Origin: Ophiobolus disseminans
Lineage: Eukaryota > Ascomycota > Dothideomycetes > Pleosporales > Phaeosphaeriaceae
NCBI GenBank assembly: GCA_010093685.1
Contig: MU006226.1
Coordinates: 1,252,964-1,316,963, forward strand
DNA: 64,000 nt
Direction: 5' to 3'
Under the pieces are notes generated by a model. It saw only the letters and a program-made list of their open reading frames with translations, ran no database searches and had not been told where the DNA came from. Below are positions 34,689 through 45,438 of this stretch, piece after piece; position 1 is the first letter of the stretch; each line of letters begins with the position of its first letter. The position numbers were made by a program, and so were the translations under genes.

Positions 34689-35147
34689 GGCGGCGGCGGT
34701 CTGTGAGGGTGCTCGGGGGAAGTCAGCAGTTGGAGCAGCGAGAGCAGAAGGCGGTTCCACGCCGGGCCGGGGAGCACGCGTCGACCCCATATAAAGAGCA
34801 GGAGCCCACATTTCCCCAGCGTGCCTCGGCTCGCCGTCTCGGCGTTGAGCGACAGCAGCTGCACGGACCACGCGCCGTTGTGCTCACATGCCGCCGCGCA
34901 GCTTCACATGCAAGCGATCGGCATGGCCGCGTCCCGTGTGCACTGATTGGCTGCCCCAGATCGTGTGCGACGTGCCTCGGTCAGTCATCATCAACAGCAG
35001 TCCAGGACGCAGAAAGAAGGCCTTGTACATGTTTGCTCTTCTAGGATATAACATGACTTCCTATCCTCCACCTTCACGTGGAACCCCCCATCCGTCACAG
35101 TCGAGGCATCGCTATCGGCCCATCTGGAGCACGCTTTCAGCACTCTT
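34689..35147. promoter_or_regulatory. Acyl-CoA synthetase promoter / MET17 3' end
   Basis: This 459-bp region lies between two minus-strand genes. A TTTATATGG stretch on the minus strand at about 34787-34796, roughly 100 nt upstream of the synthetase ATG, is a candidate TATA box. Confidence 0.3.
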
Positions 35148-36844
35148 CTACGTGGAACCCGACAAGGACGCGGAGGCCTCACCGTCGCCTGTCTTCTCGG
35201 CGTTGGCAGGCTCGCCCTCCTGCTCCGGCCTAGTGGCAGAGGCCTTGAACGACTGCTCGAAGTCTGCAATGATGTCGTCGATATGTTCAGTGCCAACTGA
35301 GATGCGAATAAGATCCTAGCACATGTCAGACTGTCCCCAGAAGCACGTACATCAGCTTACCTCCGTGACGCCCGAGCTCTCCTTCTCCTCGTCGCTGAGC
35401 TGCTCGTGTGTAGTAGTCCACGGATGAATGGCAAGAGTTTTCGAATCACCAACATTCGCCAGGTTGGATATGAGCTTGAAGTTGTCAACTACCTGGCTTC
35501 CTGCCTTGCCACCGCCCTTGACCCCGAACGATAGCACGCCACCAAATCCTCTCGGCAGGTATTTCTTCGCCAGCTCGTGCGACTGATGGCTGGTCAGACC
35601 AGGGTAAGAGACCCAGCTCACGTTTTCGTTGCTCTCCAGCCACTTGGCCAGCTCCAGTGCATTCTGGGCGTGTCTCTCACATCGTAAGCTCAGAGTCTCG
35701 ATCCCCAGGAGCAACTGCTGGGCCGCAAAGGGGTTAAGAGCTGCGCCAAGGTCGCGTTGGATCTCTACACGGGCGCGAATGATGAACGTGATGGGGCCAA
35801 AGGTGTCATAGAACTTCAGCCCATGATATCCTTCTGATGGGTCATTCATCTGGGGGAACCTCTTTGCATGTTTGCCCCAGTCGAACTTTCCACTGTCGAC
35901 GATTACTCCGCCGATGGTCGTACCGTGGCCTGTAAATGTCAGAAACCTTGACAGTGACAGAGTGCGGCATGTTTAACCCCCAATCCATTTTGTTGCAGAG
36001 TGCACAACAATGTCCGCGCCGTGGTCGATAGGTCGCACAAAGTACCCGCCTGCACCAAACGTGTTCTAAAGGATGGTTTACCAAGTCAGTGCACGTGTCA
36101 TATGTGCTTTAGATGGAATGAGGTCTCATACGTCAACCACGACTGGTATGCCAGCCTCACGCGCAACCGCGGTGATTTTCTCAAAATCAGGTACATTGTA
36201 CTTTGGGTTGCCAATGCTTTCAATCTGCAACCGCTGTCAGCTAAAGCTTACGCTGTCGGAAAGCTTGACACCTACGTAGATGGCTTTAGTCTTGTCATCA
36301 ATTGCAGATCTGAAGTCCTCAGGCTTGTCGCCGTTCACGAATCTTGTTTTAATGCCTAGGCGCGGGAAGAATACTTTGAACTGATTATAGGTTCCTCCAT
36401 ATAGGTTCGAGGTGGAGATGATGTTGTCGCCAGCGTGAGCAAGGGATGTGATGGCAATGAATTGGGCGGCTTGGCCAGATGCCGTTGCTAGGGCAGCTAC
36501 ACCTCCTTCGAGTGCTGCGATTCGCTTCTCGAACACGTCCACCGTAGGATTCATGATACGGCTGTAGATGTTGCCAAACTCCTTCAGGCCAAACAGCCTT
36601 GCGCCGTGGGCCGAATCATTGAATGTGAACGACTAGATACGTTAGTCTTTGTCTTTGTCTCTAGAGGAATTGCAATTAACTTGCAGTTGTCGCATAAATG
36701 GGCACCGCGCGAGAATTGGTCGCGATGTCAGGCGTGTGGCCTGGACGTCTCTTGTCAGCCGTCTCGCTCCCTAAACTTTCGTAAGAGATTCTTACCAGCA
36801 TGCAATTGGAGCGTCTCGAATTTTTTGCTAAGCTCTTCGGCCAT
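35148..36844 (-). CDS. MET17: O-acetylhomoserine (thiol)-lyase / sulfhydrylase
   Basis: Seven exons (36844-36796, 36740-36685, 36632-36276, 36224-36132, 36065-35978, 35929-35361, 35315-35148) encode 459 aa. The enzyme makes homocysteine from O-acetylhomoserine and sulfide with PLP. The PLP lysine is in HSATKWIGGHG, which spans intron 5. Other family blocks are MNPTVDVFEKRIAALEGG, SNLYGGTYNQF and VVVDNTFGAGGYF. Intron 2 (36633-36684) has a GC donor, GCAAGT, and gives the expected IYATTSFTFNDSAHG; no GT donor does. Other introns are 45-66 nt, including a weak GTTAAA donor at 35977. The C-terminal ~25 residues are an acidic extension beyond the usual end. Confidence 0.93.
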
Positions 36845-37743
36845 GATTGTACTGAACTCCTGATCTTGAGTTGTAGACGTGCAGAGTAGGAAGCTATCAA
36901 GGTGGTGGTGTGGTCGGAAAGATCTTGGAGCAAGATGCCACAAGAGTGATGACTGACTGGAAGGGACCACTGCCCCTAAATTGTGCGAGAACCTGCGCCT
37001 GTCACGTCATGCAACTAGCCCATCCCACGCGTAAAGTGCATATTTCCGTGCCATGTCTATCAAGTTTACACGCTCGGAGTCCATTGATGGAGTCCATTGA
37101 TTATAAAAGTACTTCTAGCAGCCCCAGTCTACTGCGCGGCGTACTCGCAACTTGTGCCCCGTACGCTACACACTTACATGGACGAAACTTTTCTTGGGAC
37201 ACCTTGTTGTTTGTCTCATATCTAAATGAGGACCAAGCATGGCGCGAGCACGCAATTGAGGAGGGAGGGGTAGCTGTGGTGTTACCCCGCGGCTATCCTT
37301 TTTGATCATGTCGCTTCTTCCCCTTTTGGGCAAGCCTGTGAGCAATTTGTACACCTACTACAGAGCTTACGTTGCGATAAGTGTGAGCAGTCTTGCTCAT
37401 CACGTAAAAGTCATACATTGCTAATAATCTACAATGTGGATTGAGACAACCAGGGTAAATAGACGGAGAGTCAGTACCATTGACAATATCGACCTGTATT
37501 GTGAACCTACGTAACGGGAGTGTGAGGTCCATATGATCACAAGCCTCGAGGATGTGTCTGAGGTGGAAGGACACCACTGCATAAGTTCTTCATGCGGTTT
37601 ATGGTACAGAGATAGATCTTGTACTTAGACAGCAAGACGTAAAATACACACGATTGCTGTTGGGGTCTAACATTAACGCTGCACCACGATCGACTTGATT
37701 GGTTGCTTCAGAAAAATTGGAGAGGATAATAATAAGCTAGCTA
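36845..37743. other. MET17 upstream region, no gene seen
   Basis: About 900 bp that should contain the MET17 promoter. Only short frames without features occur. One ACGCGT hexamer lies near 37026, within chance expectation. Confidence 0.45.
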
Positions 37744-38077
37744 CTAATGGAAACGAGGCTCGCCGGCCTCTGAAGGAGCGTGCGTGTCGGCTATAGTCGA
37801 CGTGAACAATGTGAAAATTCCTGAGCCGCTCAAAATCATCAACATGACAACGATCCCGACAGATTCGACAAACATGCAAAACATACAAGAGAGATATATC
37901 GCGAGAAGCGCCGCAAGCCTCGTTGCGTTCTCGGGTATATAAAGCGTCGGCTGCAAAAATACACAACATTAGGCATTCTCTTCTACAACGCCAAGCGCAC
38001 CTACACCAACCCACAAAACGTTACGTTATGCGTACCGCCGGCCGACGAGTAGAGTGCCTACAACGACGCGTCAGCAT
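37744..38077 (-). CDS. Possible small membrane protein (weak)
   Basis: A possible two-exon gene of 82 aa: exon 1 38077-38036 (MLTRRCRHSTRRPA, strongly basic) and exon 2 37950-37744, joined across an 85-nt intron with a GTACGC donor and a good TTTTTGCAG acceptor. Exon 2 reads as one or two hydrophobic segments (ATRLAALLAIYLSCMFCMF, VVMLMILSGSGIFTLFTS) with a polar tail. A basic N-terminus plus a membrane segment would suit a mitochondrial or other organellar protein. The start is only 15 bp from the veA stop on the same strand, so this may simply be veA 3' UTR. I recognise no family. Confidence 0.22.
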
Positions 38078-38091
38078 GGTACAGCAAGGTC

Positions 38092-39867
38092 TTAAACACC
38101 AACTTCTGGGACGTGGCGTTGACGCTGTGTACCATCTGCGCGGCGGTAGCTCATGGCCGCCCGGTCCATGGGTTCTTCCGTATCTGGCGAGTCGCAGCCG
38201 TCATAGTTGTAGCCGGCACCAGATGGGTTGGGCCGTGCTCCCTGTGTCAGGCGTTCATTGACGTGTCGCGTGTCGAAAGTGCTAGAGAAGGAGCGTTTTG
38301 TGCCAGAGGAGGTTTGCACGGGTGGAAGACCTTGGGCTGTAAATCTCGGGAGGCCGTAGCTTTGAGCGTTGGCATCGGGATTGGCGGACATGGTCGCGGC
38401 AGACATTGTTCCGGATGACATGGCACTAGGTGACGACTGGTACGACGGAGAGACGGGCTCCAGTTTGTCTGTTGCTATCGGCGGCTGCAATGTCTTCAGA
38501 GTGGGCAGGGAGTGAATGTTAGGTGTGTGCATGGGAGCTGAGACCGAGTGAGCGTGTGGAGATGTCTGGAGAGACTGCAAAGGCTGGGTCATTTGCTGTG
38601 GGCGATTATACTGGTCCATGGAGCTGTACGGTGGGATCAGTTGACTTGGGCCAGGATACTGTTGAGGAGGTTGCGTGACAGAAGGACGACGGTAGTCAAC
38701 AGGTTGGGTGTAATCAGGCGCGGGCTCTTGACGAACGGATGCGGGTTGCTCGTAGCGCGACGGCTGCTGGTAGCTCTGATATCCGTATTGCTGGTTCATC
38801 TGCATGGCGGCCTGGTTCTGGTAGTTGTTGTGGACGGACGGGTTCTGGTGGGAGTAGGGCGCCTGCGGAGGTTGCATCATACCACCGGAAGGCGGAGAAG
38901 TGTACTGGTTCTGATACTGGTGCTGATTGGATCCATACGAGGGCATATGGGGGTAGGCGGGGTTTTGGGGCGGAGCCATCTGCTGGTAGCTGCTCGAGGG
39001 CTGGTACGACTGCGGCATGTCCTCCATGCTTGGGCGGCGAGGTGGAACCAGGGAGTGGCTGCTGGCATTGGAGACGGAACGGGGGCGATCGGCGTCCAGG
39101 GGCACGTTTGGAGGCTGTCCGTAGTTGTCGGGAGTAGCGGTGCGACGAGCTGCATCGTAGCCGGCCTCTTCGTCGAACTCGTCCCAGTCCTTGGAGCCCT
39201 TGTTCTCGCGGCGCCTCATGCGCACGTCGCGCCGGATGCGGACACGGCAGCCCTGCTCCGCGACCATGCGGCTGAGAGCGGTGCTCTCCGACAGACCGGG
39301 GAACTTCTTGGCGGAGAAGACGGTGAAGGGCGCAGACTTCACTTCGGCGCGGTGGGTGACGAAGTGGTTGCCGTCGAAGATGACCTCGGGGTCCTCGGGG
39401 TCCAGATCCTTGACCTCGCTCAGGTTCTCGAAGAGGGCGAAGCTGAGGCGGTACTTGCCCTCGTGGCGGACGGACAGGTCGGGGAAGATGAAGTAGCCGG
39501 CAGGGGTCGGGCGGTCGAGATAGGCCATGCCGGCGACGGGGGTGCCCGTGAGGACCGGGAAGCTCGGCGTAGTGGGCGGGGCGCGGCCGGGGGCGATGGT
39601 GCGGGCATTCTCGAGGCTGGCGTGCAGGAAGAAGTTTGCGTTGTAGGCAAAGGTGATTTCCTGATCGTTTTCGAAGACGCGCAGCTCGACAATAGGCGGC
39701 GGGTCGACGGGGCGGCGGTCGGCGCTCGACTTTGCGCCACTGCCGCAGGCTCGGGCGCGCTCCGGCTGCTGGATGACCTGCAGATTGTAGCGGATGGTGC
39801 GGCCGTCCTTTGTGGTGCGGACCGAGGAGCTTTTGGTCTCGTTGGAGACGGCGATGGTGGAGGCCAT
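38092..39867 (-). CDS. veA: Velvet regulator VeA
   Basis: A single exon of 591 aa. The N-terminal velvet domain (about residues 20-225) contains YNLQVIQQPERARACGSG, then AKSSADRRPVDPPPIVELR, the RHEGKYRLSFALFE block, and a C-terminal helix VAEQGCRVRIRRDVRMRRR. The rest is a disordered Gln/Pro/Tyr/Ser-rich tail of about 350 residues, as in VeA rather than the shorter VelB or VosA. VeA is a light-responsive nuclear-cytoplasmic regulator; with VelB and LaeA it links development to secondary metabolism. The DNA-binding velvet fold and basic clusters suggest nuclear import. Start chosen at MASTIAVSNETK, which matches the family's length. No clustered metabolic genes are next to it. Confidence 0.93.
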   Translation of the reverse strand: MASTIAVSNETKSSSVRTTKDGRTIRYNLQVIQQPERARACGSGAKSSADRRPVDPPPIVELRVFENDQEITFAYNANFFLHASLENARTIAPGRAPPTTPSFPVLTGTPVAGMAYLDRPTPAGYFIFPDLSVRHEGKYRLSFALFENLSEVKDLDPEDPEVIFDGNHFVTHRAEVKSAPFTVFSAKKFPGLSESTALSRMVAEQGCRVRIRRDVRMRRRENKGSKDWDEFDEEAGYDAARRTATPDNYGQPPNVPLDADRPRSVSNASSHSLVPPRRPSMEDMPQSYQPSSSYQQMAPPQNPAYPHMPSYGSNQHQYQNQYTSPPSGGMMQPPQAPYSHQNPSVHNNYQNQAAMQMNQQYGYQSYQQPSRYEQPASVRQEPAPDYTQPVDYRRPSVTQPPQQYPGPSQLIPPYSSMDQYNRPQQMTQPLQSLQTSPHAHSVSAPMHTPNIHSLPTLKTLQPPIATDKLEPVSPSYQSSPSAMSSGTMSAATMSANPDANAQSYGLPRFTAQGLPPVQTSSGTKRSFSSTFDTRHVNERLTQGARPNPSGAGYNYDGCDSPDTEEPMDRAAMSYRRADGTQRQRHVPEVGV

Positions 39868-42025
39868 GGCGGGCGTGGGCTGTGACGAGTCAGCGGGGAG
39901 TCGCAAGTCAGGGACCGGGTCCGCTAGCGGTGCCTAAACAGGGTCTTCTTACATGACAGCCGCCGATTGGCACGGTACTCGACCAGCAAAGACACACCCA
40001 CACGACGTGTCAGGCGCCGATGGAGCGGGCAGGACGCTGCGTCGCGATGGCAGCGGCGATGGACGGCGGGCGCTGGGCGAGGGAGCGGCGGCGAGGGGTG
40101 CGTGCAGGAGATGCGACGTGCGATGGGCAGAGGCAGAGGGCGCGTCGCGTCGCAATCGCAGTCGCCCGCGTGTCGATATGGCGGTCGAGTGCTGGTGGGC
40201 GAGAGGCGGAGGAGAGGAGACGAGAGGAGAGGAGGACGCTGGCCGGGCGAGGTGAAGCGGGCGGCACCCCAGGCCCACTCGCGGGCACTGGCACTGGCAC
40301 CACTAGCTGGCACCACCACTGGCACTCTGCGAGCCGGCTAAGAGGGAGAACAAAGAGCGTCCGCGGCCTTGGATCGTGCCTCGCCAATCACGCGCCGCCC
40401 ACTAGGCCCAAAGCACGTTAACGCTGCAGCCGACGACGCCGGCCTGCCCAGGTGCTGCAACAGCCTGCAACTTGCATGCTTCGGCCTCCGTAGCAAGCAA
40501 TAATAAGGCAGCGAGTGCTGTCGACAGCAAGTACCTACTATCGGGTGCGAGTGCGCTCTCCAGCGTCCTCATCGCCCAGCTGTCATCTGTGCCCGACTGA
40601 TCCCCCTCCCATTCCCTACTGCGACCCGGCGCACAGGAGGGCGCACAACAGCCAGCATGGCCTGATGTGATGGAGACATGGCATTCTCGTCCCGTGGCTG
40701 ACTGCAATCTGCGCAATATATATCCGCCCCATGCGCCCTTGCTCTCCATGCACTCGCAGCTGACATGCCCTCTGCTGGAAGCCAATGGCCGTTGGCACGG
40801 AAGGCGCTGCTCGACGCTTGGGTCCAGCGGCGGCCTGTCGCAAAGGATCATCGTGGCGCCCGTTCCCTGCTGCCCTCTCGCTGGATTGCGCCAAGTTGGA
40901 TCTCGTCCCGTACTGCCTTCGCCTGTCTGGCCACTCATGAGACGAGGACTCCTGTCCGCCCATGCCCCCGGCTTCCCGAGCTCGAAATGACCCACCTCAC
41001 CGCAGCCATGCCAGATGCCTTTCGCTCACAAATTTTTGCGAGAAGGCATCGTACGAGCGTGATGCCGTCGCGCTATATCTACAGTTGTGCCGTTCCACAG
41101 CACAACTGAGCCTCAGCAAAATGCACGTGTCCGCAACACTTCTCGCTGTCGTCCCTCTACAGTCCTTCACATCCAGCGTCTTTACATCCACCAGGCATGC
41201 TCTCTTTGAAGACTAATAGGCGACCCGCATAATCTTGAAGTCACGTTGTATGATATGTCTCAGCAGCATTGCGAAGAGAGATGGACTGAGCAAGAGTGGC
41301 TGTTGACCTGCCTCGTTCCATATTTTACTATTTGCTGTCGGCTACCTTCCGTAGCTTCGCTCACTAGACAAAGCCACGTCTCTTCACATGCCAGCGTGTT
41401 CAACAGTCACGGGCAGTAGTTGTAGGTGTTCTTAAGAGGGCAACTGATTCAGACGCTATTTTTGCCTCCTTGGGGCAACCATCTCACAGGGTGGACCAAC
41501 AAAGAATGGGTTACACATGGAAGACGCCCCTTGCATGCTGGAGTTCCACTAAAATCTTTATCTGCCTATAGATATACAACATGCGCCTTATTGTGTCACG
41601 GAACGAGATGTTGATGCGCTGGCAATACCAGCTATGACTCTTCGCCTGCGAGCGAATCTCACACAGAGTATAGTAGGTGCACTTGTTGTTGCCAGGGTCG
41701 CGCCTCAACTAAGGGCAGACCACTTTCTTTCCATGTTCCCTTTTAGATACGCTGTAGCCGCATTTCTTGCAAGGCCACTGCTGATGAACTCTGGCCCATG
41801 ACGGAATGATATGCAAATAGGAAATTCATCGCAGGAAATAAGTCGTCAGGTGAAAGCCATGTTGGCGGTAGGTACAGGTGAAATCATAAACATACCAACA
41901 GAACACCGTGATGCTGTTGTCCCTATCCCGCTCCAAACGCCATGAATGCAGATTTTGGATGCGCTGTGTGTACATCAGCCTCATTGCACAGGAGAGGTCA
42001 TACGAAGATCGTGGCAGTCGGCTTG
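39868..42025. promoter_or_regulatory. 2.1-kb veA upstream region
   Basis: A long region between veA and the 3' end of the aspartic protease gene. It includes degenerate GGCAC/GGCACC repeats (about 40277-40330) and a purine-rich tract on the plus strand (about 40200-40245). A 197-aa minus-strand frame (40402-40995) has no domain. Such length suits a long veA leader or regulatory region; the boundary between promoter and 5' UTR cannot be set from sequence. Confidence 0.45.
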
Positions 42026-43547
42026 TCAAAAGCCACTGAAACCCAAGACAACTCCAGCGCCGACGACCGCTGCACCACCGAGCCACGGATTCGCGGTTGC
42101 TGCTGCCATCGCTGCACCTGTTGGTGCGGCAAGACCGTTAGGACCGTGGAGTCGTGGCCCGCCGGTGCCCACTGCGGCGGTAGACACTGCATTGGGCACG
42201 ACCGAGGCATTGGGTACGCCATCGGCGCCCATTTGTATCTCCTGGATGTTCGAACCGGTAGCATTGAAGTTTGTCTGAGCGAGCGAGATCTTGTTGTTAT
42301 GAAGGTCGTACACGACGTAGGCAGATCGTAAGAAGGTGTCACCCAGGACGGATACGGAGTTGCCGGCTGGGGCAATGCCTAAGATGCAGACAGGCTGACC
42401 ACGGGACACAGTGGCAACGATGACGAGCTCGTTCAAGGGGACCGAGATGCGCACGCCGGAGAAATCGAATTCCAGAGAGCCTTGCTGGTTGCCCAGGTTG
42501 CAGTCGACATAGGCGGCCCCCGCAGACGAGTCGTACTGCGCTCTGTACTGCTGGTAGATGGAGCGCACCACGTTGTCTGGCAGGTACATGAGCGACGAGC
42601 CAGAGTCGAGCAAGACGGGCACGTTCTGGTTCGCAAAGAGCGACGTGTTCTGGCCGTTCTGCCCCATGCCGGTCAAGACGATGATGAACTCGGCGTAGGC
42701 CCCCTGCTCTTGGACGATGGGCAGCGTCTGCAGCTGGCCGTGGTACTTGGCCGTGTCCACGCCGCCAAACAGGATGCTGCCCGTGGACGCGTCGAGATCG
42801 TTGAGCCAGAGCGAGTATGCGTTGGAGTTGATGGCGCCTTCGTCGGCCAGCTTCTGCGGCAGGTTGGGGTAGGGTTGCAGGCCGGCCCGGCCGACTGCGA
42901 CCTCGTTGATGGTGTATCCGATGCCCAGAATGCCCTCGGCCGAGCTGGACACGATACCAATGCCGAACTGCAGGTCCCGCACCGTCTGGCCGCCCATGCG
43001 GAAAGTGTCGCGCACATAGTCGCCCGCGGCGCCCGAGCCGTCCACGTAGCTGATGTTGAAGACGCTGTTCACGTACTGGTACGTCGACGAGTCGTTGGCA
43101 TTGTACGTGCCGGACGTGCCGCAGCGGTTGCCGCCTGCCCGGCACAGCTGCGAAGTCGCCGCATTGACCCAGAGGTCGCTGCTGCCCGTGTCGATGTGCA
43201 GGCGGAAGGTCTGCGCGGGGGTGCCCAGGCTGGCGTTTGCGAAGTAGAGCGTCTCGAGGTTGTCCAGCGTCTGCTGCACGGTGCCCTGCCGCCTGCGCAG
43301 CCGGTCGCGCCCGGCGGCATCAGTGGGGTGGCGGCGCTGGATGTCGAGTGCCACGACTCTCGGGCTCTGGAGGGCGCGTTAGCAAGGCGATTGTGGGTTG
43401 ATCCGCAGGAATGGCGCCCGCAGGCGGGAGGATTCGCTTGAGTCTGTGCCTGGACGGGCCAAGAGCGGCGCTTACCTCTCGCGGCGCCAGCCGAATTGCA
43501 CCTGCCCACGGCACCAGGCCTGCTATGAGGAACGTCGAAGACCACAT
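42026..43547 (-). CDS. Secreted, probably GPI-anchored aspartic protease (yapsin-like)
   Basis: Exons 43547-43476 and 43366-42026 (109-nt intron, GTAAGC...CTAAC...TCCAG) encode 470 aa. Exon 1 supplies a signal peptide (MWSSTFLIAGLVPWAGA). The two catalytic aspartates are in DTGSSDLW and DSGSSLMY, so this is a complete pepsin-family (A1) enzyme with a short propeptide containing basic pairs (RRH, RRRQ). The last ~50 residues are Ala/Gly/Thr-rich and end in a hydrophobic segment (GGAAVVGAGVVLGFSGF), the pattern of a GPI-attachment signal, as in yapsins and OpsB-type proteases. It probably acts at the cell surface. A TATATG lies about 50 nt upstream of the ATG. Confidence 0.9.
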
Positions 43548-44100
43548 TGCTGCGCTCTGTGCTCTGCGGCCGCGACGACTGCGAGGGCGGCCGGAATATA
43601 TGAGGCCCCCGGATGTGGCTCACCAGGTCCTGACGCGCGGAAGGTTAGAGCTTGGCGGGCGGGTCGAGCACGCAGCGACTGCACGAGTACCGGTACCTGG
43701 GAACAGGAAGCGAAGACAGCAGAAAGGATGCGCAGGTGAAGGGGCAGCGGTGGTGAGCGCGGCGCCGAGTGGGCAAGCGTGGCTAGTGAGACGGCCATGT
43801 GGTAGACGTAGTCGCTGGTGGTGACGACGCGTACCCATGATGAGGTCACAGTCGACGGCGGAAGCTGCGGATTTGGTGTGCGTGGACAGGATGGTGCCGA
43901 GGCGCACCGCGCAGCCTGAGAGCCGCAAAGCTTACTTCGTACACGCACCGACACACGCCGGCGACATCTCTGCCAAGCACGTCGTTCGTGGCCGCCCACG
44001 TGACAGCGTCCAGCCCAGCAGACGCGTCAGGTCGGCGTCGCGTCTGCAACCCACCCCCCTCCACCACTACACCATCACCACCACCACCACCACCGCACAC
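43548..44100. promoter_or_regulatory. Divergent protease / RFC4 promoter with two ACGCGT sites
   Basis: This 553-bp divergent region contains two MluI cell-cycle-box hexamers, ACGCGT, at 43827-43832 and 44022-44027 and an E-box CACGTG at 43997-44002. In yeast, MBF binds ACGCGT to switch on DNA-replication genes at G1/S, which fits RFC4. Function here is inferred. Confidence 0.4.
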
Positions 44101-45271
44101 ATGGCACGGGCCGAGTCGTCCAAAACAGCCGCCGGCAACGGCGTCAGGCCAAACCCCAATGCGGCCGGAGGCGCCAACTACGAGCTGCCCTGGTAGACAG
44201 CGCCCCGCGGCATGCCCGGCTTCGCACGACAACTGACCAGCGCAGGGTCGAGAAATACCGCCCCGTCTACCTCGACGACGTCGTCGGCAACACGGAGACA
44301 ATCGAGCGCCTCAAGATCATCGCCAAAGACGGCAACATGCCGCACATGATCATCTCGGGCATGCCGGGCATCGGCAAGACGACGTCCATCCTGTGCCTCG
44401 CGCGGCAGCTGCTCGGCGACGCCTACAAGGAGGCCGTCCTCGAGCTCAACGCCTCGGACGAGCGCGGCATCGACGTCGTGCGCAACCGCATCAAGGGCTT
44501 TGCGCAGAAGAAGGTGACGCTGCCGCCCGGCCGCCAGAAGCTCGTCATCCTCGACGAGGCCGACAGCATGACGAGCGGCGCCCAGCAGGCGCTGCGGCGC
44601 ACTATGGAGATATACAGCGCCACCACCCGCTTCGCCTTTGCGTGCAACCAGTCCAACAAGATCATCGAGCCGCTGCAGTCGAGATGCGCCATCCTGCGCT
44701 ATGCACGCCTGACCGATGCCCAGGTCGTGCGCCGCGTCATGCAGATCTGCGAGGCCGAGCATGTGCAGCACTCGGACGACGGCATTGCCGCCCTCGTCTT
44801 CTCCGCCGAGGGCGACATGCGGCAGGCCATCAACAACCTGCAGTCCACACACGCCGGTTTCGGCTTCATCAACGGCGACAACGTCTTCAAGGTCGTGGAC
44901 AGCCCGCATCCGATCAAGGTGCAGGCCATGATCAGGGCATGTCACGACACGCGCATCGACGACGCCCTGACGTCGCTCAAAGAGCTCTGGGACCTGGGAT
45001 ACTCGTGCCACGACATCATCAGCACCATGTTCAAGGTCACCAAGAGTATCGACACCCTGAGTGAGCATGCGAAGCTGGAGTTCATCAAGGTAAGCTGTGC
45101 TGCCCCCAGCGCTCAAACCCGCGCCTGACCCAGCACTAGGAAATTGGCTTCACCCACATGCGCATTCTGGAAGGCGTCCAGACACTCCTCCAGCTGTCTG
45201 GCTGCGTCGCCCGACTCTGCAGGATCAACATGCAGCCCCAACTCTTCAACCTAGCCTCAAAGAGGAACTAG
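44101..45271 (+). CDS. RFC4: Replication factor C subunit 4
   Basis: Exons 44101-44192, 44246-45089 and 45140-45271 encode 355 aa. The order is LPWVEKYRPVYLDDVVGN, Walker A GMPGIGKTT, LNASDERGIDVVRN, Walker B ILDEAD, the SRC arginine-finger motif in LQSRCAILRY, then the C-terminal collar helices and EIGFTHMRILEGVQT. This matches yeast Rfc4 (human RFC2), a small clamp-loader subunit that loads PCNA and also serves the Rad17/Rad24 loader for the Hus1 clamp. The first intron splits the Trp codon of LPW; both introns are about 50 nt. It shares a divergent promoter with the protease gene. Confidence 0.95.
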
Positions 45272-45438
45272 AAACCATCGCACCCCGGACTGCATTTAGC
45301 ATGGCGTATGGCGTTGTCACGTGTGCGCAGATAGGCATACTGGAAACAGCAATGTTCAATTTAGTGTGCTATGTTCCCGGCGAGAACCACCAGCCATCTA
45401 TACTTCCTTGTACCTTGATACCATCCTTCCTCCCCTTC

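Noticed and set aside
38548..39885. 445-aa plus-strand frame
   Set aside because: Antisense of veA; low-complexity Val/Leu/Gly/Arg composition, no domain.
40402..40995. 197-aa minus-strand frame upstream of veA
   Set aside because: No domain and composition like noncoding leader; kept only as part of the veA upstream region.
42482..43441. 319-aa plus-strand frame
   Set aside because: Antisense of the aspartic protease, Val/Arg/Ala-rich, no domain.
38092..43547. A veA-linked secondary-metabolite cluster
   Set aside because: No polyketide synthase, NRPS, terpene synthase or P450 lies in the window; neighbours are housekeeping genes.
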